DNA of 8,482 bases from Albidovulum sp. (GCA_030837825.1 JAUQYB010000071.1:1-8482); one strand, 5' to 3'; shown: positions 1 to 6,702, counted from the stretch's first letter. Notes: a model not told the origin generated them from the sequence alone. A program made the numbers and translations.

Positions 1-117
1 CTTCATGATGTGCCACAGGATCGGCCGGCCGCCGATTTCCACCATCGGCTTGGGGATGCGGACGGTTTCCTCGGCAAGCCTTGTGCCGAGGCCGCCGGCG
101 AGAAGGACGCATTTCAT
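1..117 (-). CDS. rfbF: Glucose-1-phosphate cytidylyltransferase, N-terminal fragment (runs off window)
   Basis: Only the first 39 codons are inside the window, reading leftward from an ATG at 117-115. The peptide begins [18 protein letters not shown] and continues with a KPMVEIGG segment and an ILWHIMK end. The GGxGTRL loop is the nucleotide-binding signature of sugar-1-phosphate nucleotidyltransferases. The EET...[15 protein letters not shown] pattern is the form I know from RfbF, which makes CDP-glucose from CTP and glucose-1-phosphate for CDP-deoxysugar synthesis; it is less like the dTDP- or UDP-glucose enzymes. Family members are about 257 residues, so roughly 15 percent is visible. An AAGGAG Shine-Dalgarno eight bases upstream supports the start. 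The gene diverges from the epimerase at 375. Function is cytoplasmic. The family call is good; the exact sugar product and end pathway cannot be seen. Confidence 0.85.
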   Translation of the reverse strand, partial: MKCVLLAGGLGTRLAEETVRIPKPMVEIGGRPILWHIMK

Positions 118-125
118 CGGGCTGA

Positions 126-131
126 CTCCTT
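126..131 (-). promoter_or_regulatory. Ribosome binding site of the rfbF-like gene
   Basis: On the minus strand the sequence reads AAGGAGTCAGCCCG before the ATG. AAGGAG is close to the ideal anti-16S match, with eight bases to the start codon. It fixes the start of the partial gene at 117. Confidence 0.75.
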
Positions 132-190
132 GGTGCAAAGAGCCCCGGCCGGGCCCTGCGGCCTGCCGCCGCCGGTGCCCCGTCCGGGCT

Positions 191-216
191 GTCCGGGCGG
201 GCAGTTCCGCCCGGAC
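191..216. repeat. Perfect 10-bp inverted repeat with an overlapping alternative arm
   Basis: GTCCGGGCGG at 191-200 and its exact complement CCGCCCGGAC at 207-216 flank a 6-base loop. A second arm, CCGTCCGGGC at 180-189, is complementary to GCCCGGACGG at 209-218. The right arm can therefore pair with either of two left arms, in mutually exclusive hairpins. The element lies in the predicted leader of the minus-strand rfbF-like gene, about 75-100 bases before its start codon. No T-run follows on either strand, so a classical intrinsic terminator is not supported. Confidence 0.55.
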
Positions 217-374
217 GGTTCCGCGCCCCCGCCGCTGCGGGGTAGCACAAAGACCGGCACCGCGCTACAGATGCAGGCCGGGACGAGCGAACGCCCCCTG
301 CCCCGGACCCGGACGCGCCCCGCGGGGCGGGCAGAGGCCGGCGGGGGCGGCATTTGGGAAGGAAGACATTGACC

Positions 375-1406
375 ATGAAGATACTGATGATCGGCCACCG
401 CGGCTATGTCGGCCCGGTCGCCGCCCGCCATCTGGCCCGCGCCCTGCCCGGCGCCGAGATCCACGGGATCGACGCCAACTGGTTCCAGGGCTCCGAGGCC
501 GCGGCCTTCCCCGAAGGGGCCTTCGCAAGCCAGCGCCGGGGCGATGTGCGCGACCTGACCGAGGCCGATTTCGCGGGCTTCGACGCCGTCGTGGCGCTGG
601 CCGCGGTGTCGAACGACCCGATCGGCAAGGAATTCGAGGGCGCCACCGCCGACATCAACTCGGCCGCCGTGCTGAAGGCCGCGAAGGCGGCGAAGGTCGC
701 GGGCGTGAAGCGCTTCGTCTTCGCCTCGTCCTGTTCGATGTATGGCGCGGGCTCCGACAGCTTCCGCAAGGAGACCGACACGCTGAACCCGCTGACCGCC
801 TATGCCCGCTCGAAGGTGGCGACCGAGGAAGGTCTGCGCCCGCTCGCCGGCGGCGGCCTCATGGTCACGTCCTTGCGCTTCTCGACCGCCTGCGGCGCGA
901 GCCCGATGCTGCGGCTCGACCTGGTGCTGAACGATTTCGTCGCCACCGCGCTGCGCACCGGCCGGATCGAGGTGCTGTCGGACGGTTCGCCCTGGCGCCC
1001 GCTGATCCATGTCGAGGACATGGCACGGGCAATCGAATGGGCGCTGGTGCGGGAGGGCGACGATCTGGTGGAGGTCAATGTCGGCAGCCAGGACTGGACC
1101 TGGCAGGTCGGCCAGCTCGCCAGGGATGTGGCGGCGGTGCTCGGCGGCGTCGCGGTCGAGATCAACACCAGCGCCCAGCCCGACAAGCGAAGCTACCGCG
1201 TTGATTTTTCGCGCTTTCAGGCGCTCGCCCCCGATCACCAGCCGGGCAAGGACTTTGCCGAGGCGGTGCGCGAGCTGGCCGACCAGGTGCGCGCCATCGA
1301 CTTCGACGAGAAGGCGGTGCGCGAAAGCCGCTTCATCCGGCTGAACGTGCTGCGCGGGCATGTGGCGGGCGGACGGCTCGACGGCGCGCTGCGCTGGACC
1401 GCCTGA
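375..1406 (+). CDS. NAD-dependent epimerase/dehydratase (extended SDR family)
   Basis: A 343-residue cytoplasmic enzyme of the extended short-chain dehydrogenase/reductase family, the usual size for nucleotide-sugar epimerases and dehydratases. It opens MKILMIGHRGYVG, with the Rossmann GxxGxxG at residues 7-13. The dinucleotide-binding ALAAVSNDP follows near 74-82, then SSCSMYG at 118-124 with Ser119 as the likely catalytic Ser, and YARSK at 143-147 giving the Tyr143/Lys147 dyad. RPLIHVEDMARAI at 208-220 is the conserved substrate-domain motif. The start ATG at 375 is chosen over an in-frame TTG at 354 because AGGAAG sits nine bases before it and the Rossmann strand starts at once. It diverges from a glucose-1-phosphate cytidylyltransferase, so a CDP- or other nucleotide-sugar substrate is plausible. 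I do not recognise a specific member such as GalE or RfbG, so substrate and reaction stay open. Confidence 0.85.
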   Translation: MKILMIGHRGYVGPVAARHLARALPGAEIHGIDANWFQGSEAAAFPEGAFASQRRGDVRDLTEADFAGFDAVVALAAVSNDPIGKEFEGATADINSAAVLKAAKAAKVAGVKRFVFASSCSMYGAGSDSFRKETDTLNPLTAYARSKVATEEGLRPLAGGGLMVTSLRFSTACGASPMLRLDLVLNDFVATALRTGRIEVLSDGSPWRPLIHVEDMARAIEWALVREGDDLVEVNVGSQDWTWQVGQLARDVAAVLGGVAVEINTSAQPDKRSYRVDFSRFQALAPDHQPGKDFAEAVRELADQVRAIDFDEKAVRESRFIRLNVLRGHVAGGRLDGALRWTA

Positions 1407-1713
1407 GCCATTGGTCCGGGCCGCGCGGTGCCCAACCGCCGGCCCGGATGCGACGGGCGGGCGTGCGGGGGTGATACCCCCGTGCCGCCCCGGCCCCCCA
1501 GCCTGTCCCGCCGCGAAATTCATCGTTCAAAAATCCTGTCGTCACCCGTGACGGGCAACCGATGCTTCACCGCGGCGCCGGTCGCGCGCCCGTCGGGGCG
1601 GGCGAATCGACGTCCATCGGCTTGAAATCCTTAGCACAGGACGGGCTGTCCTGCCTGCAATGCCGCTAGGTCGCGCAGGCGCCGCATGATACTGTCGGCA
1701 GACACGGGAAAAT
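1407..1713. other. Intergenic region between epimerase and sulfotransferase-like gene
   Basis: This 307-base gap holds no gene I can support. It has a strong hairpin at 1463-1485 (listed separately), a short AT-richer patch around 1514-1536, a compact dyad GTCAC-CC-GTGAC at 1541-1552, and a 6-bp hairpin CAGGAC/GTCCTG at 1637-1653 with a 5-base loop. The promoter of the downstream gene should lie in the right half. I cannot pick out a -35/-10 pair with confidence. Confidence 0.45.
1463..1485 (+). terminator. Hairpin, possible terminator of the epimerase gene
   Basis: CGGGGGT (1466-1472) pairs perfectly with ACCCCCG (1476-1482) across a GAT loop. The stem extends by two G-U pairs and a G-C pair to 1463/1485. 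It lies 57 bases after the epimerase stop codon. No T-run follows, so it is at best a non-canonical terminator or a 3'-end stabilising hairpin; a role as a DNA or RNA protein site is equally possible. Confidence 0.4.
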
Positions 1714-3084
1714 ATGCGTCGAACGGAGGCTTTGGTGCAGGGATTCCTCTTCCGGAAAATCGAGGTCTGGGCAGTTCTCCTGCTTGCCTTTCTGGGCCTT
1801 CTTGGCGTCGTGGGCTTCGGCGCGGCGGTGCTGGACGGAGAGCGCGGAACCGGGCGGTTCGGGCCGGCGGGGGTGGTCGCGCTGAGTGTGGCGGAGGTTC
1901 CCGACACGCTGAAGGCGCTCCTGTCGCGCGACATGGCGATGGCGGCCTTCTCGCCGCACCGCTTCGCCGACCGGCCTGCGGGCTGGACCTTCGCGGAAGG
2001 CCCCCGGCCCGAGGGCTATGTGCTGCTGTCGCGCTACGACGGCGACCGCGCGCGCCATGTCGTGCAACTCGTCGCCCTTTCCGACGGGTCGGTGAAGCAC
2101 GAATGGCTGCCCGACGCTGACAGCCTTCTGGCCGACGCGCCGCATACCTCGCGAATCGCCGAATACACCAACTGGGACACGAAGCATTATCGCGCGATCC
2201 ATCCCATTCTGTCCGATGACGGCACATTGGTGATCAAGGATCACCAATCCTACCTCTACGGGCTTGGCGCCTGTTCGGAAAAACTCTGGAGCCAGTATGG
2301 CGTCCTTCTGCACCATGCGACCGAAAGCGACGGCGCCGGCGGCTGGTGGATCCCGGGATATGCAGAGCCGAGCAAGGTCGAAGGCGTCGCCGCCGATTTC
2401 GCCGACGATGCGCTCGTCCATCTGGGGCCGAAGGGCGAGGTTCTCTGGCAGAGGTCGCTGACCCAGATCCTGCTCGATCACGGGATGGAATACGCGATGT
2501 TCACCGCCGGGGACTATCAGAAGGACCCGGTGCACCTGAACGACATCGAGCCGGTGCTGAAGGACGGCCCCTACTGGAAGGCGGGCGACCTGTTCCTGAG
2601 CTTCCGGCACATGTCGATGATCATGCTCTACCGCCCGGCGACCGACGAGATCGTCTGGACCAAGCAGGGCCCCTGGCTGGCGCAACACGATGTCGACATC
2701 CTCGACGACACCCGCATCGCCGTCTTCAACAACAACGCCTACGAGCGGGGCACGCTGGCGCGGGTGCATGGCACCAACGAGATCATGGTCTATGACTTCG
2801 CCACCGGCGAGACCTCGCAGCCCTGGGACGCGGCGATGAAGAAGGCCGACGTGAAGACGCTGTTCGAGGGGCTTTTCACCGTGCTGCCGGACGGCACTGC
2901 GATGGTGGAGGAGGAAAACTCCGGCCGGCTGCTGTTTCTCGGCCAGGACGGAACCGAGCGCGGCGAATTCGTCAACACCGGCGCCGACGGGATCGCCTAC
3001 CGCATGGGCTGGACCCGCTACATGACCCCGGCCGAGGGCGAGGCGGCGCTGGCCCGGCTTTCCGCCACGAGTTGCGGCGGCTGA
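1714..3084 (+). CDS. Membrane-anchored arylsulfotransferase-family protein (Arylsulfotran_2-like)
   Basis: A 456-residue protein. Residues 18-40 form one hydrophobic segment (AVLLLAFLGLLGVVGFGAA) after a short basic N-terminus, suggesting an N-in membrane anchor with the body in the periplasm. The body matches my memory of the ASST (Arylsulfotran_2) family, especially VHLNDIEPV at 273-281, GDLFLSFRHMSMI at 291-303, and QHDVDILDD...FNNN at 324-341. These proteins are predicted beta-propellers. The well-studied AssT enzymes move sulfate between phenolic compounds through a catalytic His; here His274, His299 and His325 lie in the conserved motifs. Only two cysteines occur, Cys187 and Cys454, which could form a periplasmic disulfide. 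ATG 1714 has only weak GGGAA before it. GTG 1735 has GGAGG at ideal spacing and may be the true start (449 residues). Its stop lies one base from the convergent ccdA stop. Sulfation of a sugar or surface polymer is inference from the neighbours. Confidence 0.75.
   Translation: MRRTEALVQGFLFRKIEVWAVLLLAFLGLLGVVGFGAAVLDGERGTGRFGPAGVVALSVAEVPDTLKALLSRDMAMAAFSPHRFADRPAGWTFAEGPRPEGYVLLSRYDGDRARHVVQLVALSDGSVKHEWLPDADSLLADAPHTSRIAEYTNWDTKHYRAIHPILSDDGTLVIKDHQSYLYGLGACSEKLWSQYGVLLHHATESDGAGGWWIPGYAEPSKVEGVAADFADDALVHLGPKGEVLWQRSLTQILLDHGMEYAMFTAGDYQKDPVHLNDIEPVLKDGPYWKAGDLFLSFRHMSMIMLYRPATDEIVWTKQGPWLAQHDVDILDDTRIAVFNNNAYERGTLARVHGTNEIMVYDFATGETSQPWDAAMKKADVKTLFEGLFTVLPDGTAMVEEENSGRLLFLGQDGTERGEFVNTGADGIAYRMGWTRYMTPAEGEAALARLSATSCGG
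1725..1729 (+). promoter_or_regulatory. Ribosome binding site suggesting an alternative GTG start at 1735
   Basis: GGAGG sits five bases before an in-frame GTG (1735-1737), inside the longest reading frame of the sulfotransferase-like gene. The upstream ATG at 1714 has only a weak match. If this site is used, the protein starts seven codons later, directly before the FLFRK membrane-anchor lead. I keep 1714 as the outer limit and consider 1735 at least equally likely. Confidence 0.5.
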
Positions 3085-3085
3085 G

Positions 3086-3856
3086 TCAGCCGAGCTGGGC
3101 GAGCGCGGGGAAGGTTTCGAGAAGCCAGTAGGAAAACTGGCTGAAGCCGCCGGTCAGCATCAGAAGGCCGATGGTCCAGAGCAAAAGCCCCATGACCCGC
3201 TCGATCCGGTCCATGTGGCGCTTGAGAAAGGCCATGAACCCCTTCAGCCGCGGGAAGAACGCCGCGACCAGCAGGAACGGGATGCCGAGGCCGACGGCAT
3301 AGATGGCCAGAAGCGCAGTGCCGCGGCCGATCGACCCGTCCTGCGCGGCCAGGGCGAGGATCATGCCGAGCTGCGGGCCGATGCAGGGGGTCCAGCCGAA
3401 GGCGAAGGCGAGGCCGAGAAGATAGGCGCCGAAGGCCGATCCGCCCTGGTCGCCGGCTTCGAGCCTGGCCTCGCGGTTCAGGAATCCGATGCGGATCACG
3501 CCAAGGAAATGCGCGCCGAAGATCATCACCACGATCCCGGCGAGCGTATTGAACCAGTCCTGATTCTTCAGGAAGAACTGGCCGAAGGCCGATGCCGTGA
3601 AGCCGAGGAAGAGAAAGACGGTCGAAAGCCCGAGCACGAAGAAGAGCGCCGCCACCAGCGCGGGGTTGCGCCGCCTGCCGCCGGTTCCCGAGCCGGTGCT
3701 TTCGCCCATCTCGGCCATGCTGATCCCGCCCATGTAGGCCAGATAGGGCGGCACGATCGGCAGCACGCAGGGGCTGATGAACGAGAGCACCCCCGCCAGG
3801 AGCGCGATCAGCGCGGCGAGCGCAAAGCCCGCGTCCATGATGCCGGTTTCCAACAT
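3086..3856 (-). CDS. ccdA: Cytochrome c biogenesis protein CcdA (thiol-disulfide membrane transporter)
   Basis: A 256-residue polytopic inner-membrane protein with about six hydrophobic segments (near 10-36, 66-92, 104-124, 142-166, 181-201 and 219-237). CcdA proteins correspond to the central domain of DsbD: they pass electrons from cytoplasmic thioredoxin to periplasmic thiol proteins, keeping apocytochrome c cysteines reduced for haem attachment. The two redox cysteines are visible as SPCVLPIVP (Cys30) in segment one and WTPCIGP (Cys158) in segment four, each beside prolines as expected. Length is normal for free-standing CcdA. AGAGGTG lies four bases before the ATG at 3856 and supports the start; a second Met at residue 7 is less well placed. 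It lies downstream of rne on the same strand, with a likely terminator between, so probably has its own promoter. No thioredoxin-like partner is in the window. Confidence 0.93.
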   Translation of the reverse strand: MLETGIMDAGFALAALIALLAGVLSFISPCVLPIVPPYLAYMGGISMAEMGESTGSGTGGRRRNPALVAALFFVLGLSTVFLFLGFTASAFGQFFLKNQDWFNTLAGIVVMIFGAHFLGVIRIGFLNREARLEAGDQGGSAFGAYLLGLAFAFGWTPCIGPQLGMILALAAQDGSIGRGTALLAIYAVGLGIPFLLVAAFFPRLKGFMAFLKRHMDRIERVMGLLLWTIGLLMLTGGFSQFSYWLLETFPALAQLG

Positions 3857-3931
3857 GGGCCACCTCTAGCCGATGGCACGGGCGCCGTCACGGGGGCTTT
3901 GTGTCACGCAGTTGCGCCGGCCGGAAGGCGA
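3857..3931 (-). promoter_or_regulatory. Presumed ccdA upstream region
   Basis: The 75 bases between the rne terminator candidate and the ccdA start must hold the ccdA promoter unless ccdA is expressed by read-through from rne. I see the ribosome binding site (AGAGGTG, 3861-3867) but no convincing -35/-10 boxes, so the promoter is placed by position only. Confidence 0.3.
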
Positions 3932-3958
3932 AGACGCCGGGCGGGGGGCCCGGCGTCT
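3932..3958 (-). terminator. Strong hairpin terminator candidate downstream of rne
   Basis: AGACGCCGGGC (3932-3942) pairs perfectly with GCCCGGCGTCT (3948-3958) across a 5-base loop: eleven pairs with no mismatch. It begins 20 bases after the rne stop codon on the minus strand. The tract after the stem is TTCGCCTTCC, pyrimidine-rich but not a true T-run. Intrinsic termination or a 3'-end barrier protecting rne mRNA are both consistent. Confidence 0.6.
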
Positions 3959-3978
3959 CCGGCGGTTCCGAAGCGCGC

Positions 3979-6687
3979 TCAGCGTCCGAGCGACCACCAG
4001 CCGCGCTTGCGCGGCCTGGCCGGCTCGTCCGGTTCGGGCGCGGCCCGGTCGTCGGGGTCGGGCCGGAGCGTCCCGGTCGCGAGCGCGGGTTCCGGCGCCG
4101 GCATCGGCGTCGGCGCCGCCTGCGCCACGGCAAGCTCCGGCTCGGGTTCGGCCCTGGGCGCCGCCCCGGCGGCAGGCGCGGCGGTCACCGGCTCGGTTTC
4201 GGCGGACGCGGCCTTGGCCTTCGAGCGGCTGCGGCTGGCCTTCGGCTTTGCCGGCGTCTCGGCAGCACCCTCTTCGGCCGCCTTCCGCGGGCTGCGCCGC
4301 TTCGGCTTTGCCGCGGGCTCGGCCGGTTCCGCGGCGATGGCCGCCTCGGGCTCGGGCTCGACGGCGGGCTCGACGGCGGGCTCGGCTGCGGGTCCTGCGG
4401 GCGCCGCCGCCTCGGCGGGCTTCGCCTTGGTGCGGCTGCGGGTCCGGCTGCGGGTGGATTTGGGCTTCGGCGCGGCTTCGGCCGGCTGCTCCTCGCCAGC
4501 CTCGGCGGCCGGTTCGGCCGCAGCCTCGGCGGCCCCGGCCTCGACAGGCGCCACCGCTTCCGCGGCGATCTCTGCCGCCGCCTCGGCCGGCGGCTGGGAA
4601 CCCTCGGCCCGATCGGATCCGCCCGGCTTCCGCCGGCGCCGCCGGCGCCGCTTCTTCTTGCGGCCGGGCTCGCCCTCGCCCGCGGCTGCGGGCGCCTCGG
4701 CGGCCTCGTCCTCCTCGTCGACCTCGTCCTCCTCGGTCTCGATCTCGGCTTCGATCTCGTCCTCGTCCGCGATCCTCAGCGCATCGACCGAGACGACCGG
4801 CGTCGCGGCCTCGGGCACATGGCGCGTCGCGGTCTTGAACTTGTCGATGTCGAAGTCGGGGCTGACCATCGCCGGATCGGCCTCGAGCCGGATCGACATG
4901 CCGTAGCGCGCCTCGATCTGCGCCAGATGCTCGCGCTTCTGGTTGATCAGGAAGTTGACGATGCCGACCGGCGCCTTGAGCAGCACCTCCTTCGAGCGCT
5001 TGCGCGTCCCCTCCTCCTCGAGCTGGCGGAGGATCTGGAGCGCGAGGCTGTCGTCGGAGCGGATGATGCCGGTGCCGTGGCAGTGCGGGCAGGGCGCGGT
5101 CGTCGATTCGATCATGCCGGGGCGCAGCCGCTGGCGGCTCATCTCCAGAAGCCCGAAGCCGGAGATGCGGCCGACCTGGATGCGGGCGCGGTCGGTCTTC
5201 AGCTTTTCCTTCAGGCGCTTCTCGACCGAGGCGTTGTTCTTGCGCTCCTCCATGTCGATGAAGTCGATGACGATCAGGCCGGCAAGGTCGCGCAGACGAA
5301 GCTGCCGGGCGATCTCCTCGGCCGCCTCGAGGTTGGTCTTGAGCGCGGTCTCCTCGATCGAGCCCTCCTTGGTGGCGCGGCCGGAGTTGACGTCGATGGC
5401 GACCAGCGCCTCGGTCACGCCGATGACGATGTAGCCGCCCGACCTGAGCTGCACCGTCGGGTTGAACATCGCGGCGAGGTAGCTCTCGACCTGGTAGCGG
5501 GCAAAGAGCGGCAGCGTCTCGGCGTAGTGTTTCACGTTCTTGGCGTGGGACGGCATGATCATCTTCATGAAGTCCTTGGCCGCGCGATAGCCGGTCTCGC
5601 CCTCGACCAGAACCTCGTCGATGTCCTTGGAGTAGAGGTCGCGGATCGACCGCTTGATCAGGTCGCCTTCCTCGTAGATCGGCGCCGGGGCGATCGACTT
5701 CAGGGTGAGGTCGCGGATCTGTTCCCAGAGCCGCATGAGGTATTCGTAGTCGCGCCTGATCTCGGCCTTGGTGCGCTGGCTTCCGGCGGTGCGGATGATC
5801 AGGCCCGCACCCTCCGGCACCTCGATCTCGCCGGCGATCTCCTTCAGCTTCTTGCGGTCGGCGGCGTTGGTGATCTTGCGGGAAATGCCGCCGCCGCGGG
5901 CGGTGTTGGGCATCAGCACGCAGTAGCGGCCGGCGAGGCTGAGATAGGTGGTCAGCGCCGCGCCCTTGTTGCCGCGCTCTTCCTTGACGACCTGGACCAG
6001 CATGATCTGCCGGACCTTGATCACCTCCTGGATCTTGTAGCGGCGCGGGCGGGGCTTTCTCGGCTGGCGGATTTCGTCGGCCACGTCCTCCTCGGCGACC
6101 GACTCGATCTCCTCGTCGGTGTCGGAGGCGTGGTCGGCGGCAACGTAGGGCTCTTCGCGCTCGGCCCCGGCGTCCGCCGGGCCCTCGGCGGGGCCGTCGC
6201 CCCGGGCCTCGGTCGCGGGGGGCGCATCCGCAGGCTCCGCGCCGGCCCCGGCGGCCTCCTCGTCGAGGTCGACGATAGTCATGCCGGGGATGTCGTCGCT
6301 GTTCGCCGTCGCGTCGGCGGCGGCGGCCTTTTCAGCCCTGGACTGCGAGCGGCCCCGGCGGCGCGAACGGCCGTTCTCCTCGTCCTCGATCGCCTCCGCA
6401 TAGGCGCGCTCCTCGGCCAGAAGCGCCTGCCGGTCGGCAACGGGGATCTGGTAGTAGTCCGGGTGAATCTCCGAAAACGCGAGGAAACCGTGGCGGTTGC
6501 CGCCGTAGTCGACGAAAGCCGCCTGGAGCGAGGGTTCGACCCGCGTGACCTTCGCTAGATAGATGTTGCCCTGAAGCTGGCGTTTGTTGACGGTCTCGAA
6601 GTCGAATTCCTCGACCTTGTTTCCGTCGACCACCACGACGCGGGTTTCCTCCGCGTGGGTGGCATCGATGAGCATTTTCTTGGCCAT
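3979..6687 (-). CDS. rne: Ribonuclease E (Rne), degradosome endoribonuclease
   Basis: A 902-residue endoribonuclease that cuts AU-rich single-stranded RNA in mRNA decay and rRNA/tRNA processing. The S1 RNA-binding domain starts near 36 (GNIYLAKVTRVEPSLQAAFV), is broken by an acidic, low-complexity insertion at about 101-215, and resumes around 216-260. RTAG at 299-302 is the 5'-monophosphate sensor (E. coli Arg169/Thr170). The DNase I-like domain carries AIDVNSGRAT with Asp432 and VIDFIDM with Asp475, matching catalytic Asp303 and Asp346. CPHCHGTG holds zinc-link Cys533 and Cys536. The small domain ends near 600. The tail is disordered and Ala/Glu/Pro-rich, with acidic (about 641-660) and arginine-rich (676-687) patches, and ends RGWWSLGR. 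In Caulobacter a similar C-terminal GWW motif binds PNPase. Length resembles other alphaproteobacterial RNase E. GGAAAG five bases before the ATG supports the start. A structured leader precedes it. Confidence 0.97.
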   Translation of the reverse strand: MAKKMLIDATHAEETRVVVVDGNKVEEFDFETVNKRQLQGNIYLAKVTRVEPSLQAAFVDYGGNRHGFLAFSEIHPDYYQIPVADRQALLAEERAYAEAIEDEENGRSRRRGRSQSRAEKAAAADATANSDDIPGMTIVDLDEEAAGAGAEPADAPPATEARGDGPAEGPADAGAEREEPYVAADHASDTDEEIESVAEEDVADEIRQPRKPRPRRYKIQEVIKVRQIMLVQVVKEERGNKGAALTTYLSLAGRYCVLMPNTARGGGISRKITNAADRKKLKEIAGEIEVPEGAGLIIRTAGSQRTKAEIRRDYEYLMRLWEQIRDLTLKSIAPAPIYEEGDLIKRSIRDLYSKDIDEVLVEGETGYRAAKDFMKMIMPSHAKNVKHYAETLPLFARYQVESYLAAMFNPTVQLRSGGYIVIGVTEALVAIDVNSGRATKEGSIEETALKTNLEAAEEIARQLRLRDLAGLIVIDFIDMEERKNNASVEKRLKEKLKTDRARIQVGRISGFGLLEMSRQRLRPGMIESTTAPCPHCHGTGIIRSDDSLALQILRQLEEEGTRKRSKEVLLKAPVGIVNFLINQKREHLAQIEARYGMSIRLEADPAMVSPDFDIDKFKTATRHVPEAATPVVSVDALRIADEDEIEAEIETEEDEVDEEDEAAEAPAAAGEGEPGRKKKRRRRRRRKPGGSDRAEGSQPPAEAAAEIAAEAVAPVEAGAAEAAAEPAAEAGEEQPAEAAPKPKSTRSRTRSRTKAKPAEAAAPAGPAAEPAVEPAVEPEPEAAIAAEPAEPAAKPKRRSPRKAAEEGAAETPAKPKASRSRSKAKAASAETEPVTAAPAAGAAPRAEPEPELAVAQAAPTPMPAPEPALATGTLRPDPDDRAAPEPDEPARPRKRGWWSLGR
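4359..4382 (-). repeat. 12-bp tandem duplication in the rne tail
   Basis: Two adjacent copies of CGACGGCGGGCT (plus-strand reading) encode the repeated PAVE unit at about residues 769-777 of RNase E. It is in frame and in the disordered tail, typical of slippage in a low-constraint region. Confidence 0.6.
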
Positions 6688-6702
6688 ATGATCTTTCCGA
6701 AC

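Larger units (their letters stand above)
118..374. other. Divergent intergenic region between rfbF-like gene and epimerase
   Basis: These 257 bases separate two divergently read genes and should hold both promoters and both ribosome binding sites. The minus-strand site is at 126-131. The plus-strand site, AGGAAG, is at 360-365, nine bases before the ATG at 375. The rest is extremely GC-rich with no convincing -35/-10 pair. It holds a perfect 10-bp inverted repeat at 191-216 and an interrupted dyad GTAGC (242-246)/GCTAC (264-268) with 17 bases between the arms, which could be an operator but may be chance. Confidence 0.5.

Noticed and set aside
243..272. Promoter-like TAGCAC and TACAGA spaced by 17 bases before the epimerase
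   Set aside because: Spacing is right, but only a few bases match consensus at each box, which is within chance.
114..1523. 469-codon open frame on the minus strand over the epimerase
   Set aside because: Shadow of the plus-strand epimerase, whose Rossmann and YxxxK motifs are clear. No recognisable domain in the antisense product.
1666..2769. 367-codon minus-strand frame over the sulfotransferase-like gene
   Set aside because: Antisense shadow. The plus strand has a plausible membrane anchor and family motifs, and the minus product has none.
4000..4720. Repetitive-looking GC-rich stretch that could suggest a repeat array
   Set aside because: The pattern is explained by the Ala/Glu/Pro/Arg-rich tail of RNase E. 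Units are irregular apart from one 12-bp duplication, and there are no CRISPR-like spacers.
3215..4906. 563-codon plus-strand frame across ccdA and the rne tail
   Set aside because: It spans two real genes and their intergenic terminator and is low-complexity Ala/Ser/Gly-rich, an artefact of antisense GC-rich sequence.
3901..6558. 885-codon open frame on the plus strand across rne
   Set aside because: It is antisense to a fully conserved RNase E with all catalytic motifs. GC-rich third positions remove stop codons on the opposite strand. The translation is rich in Gly/Arg/Leu and matches no family I know.
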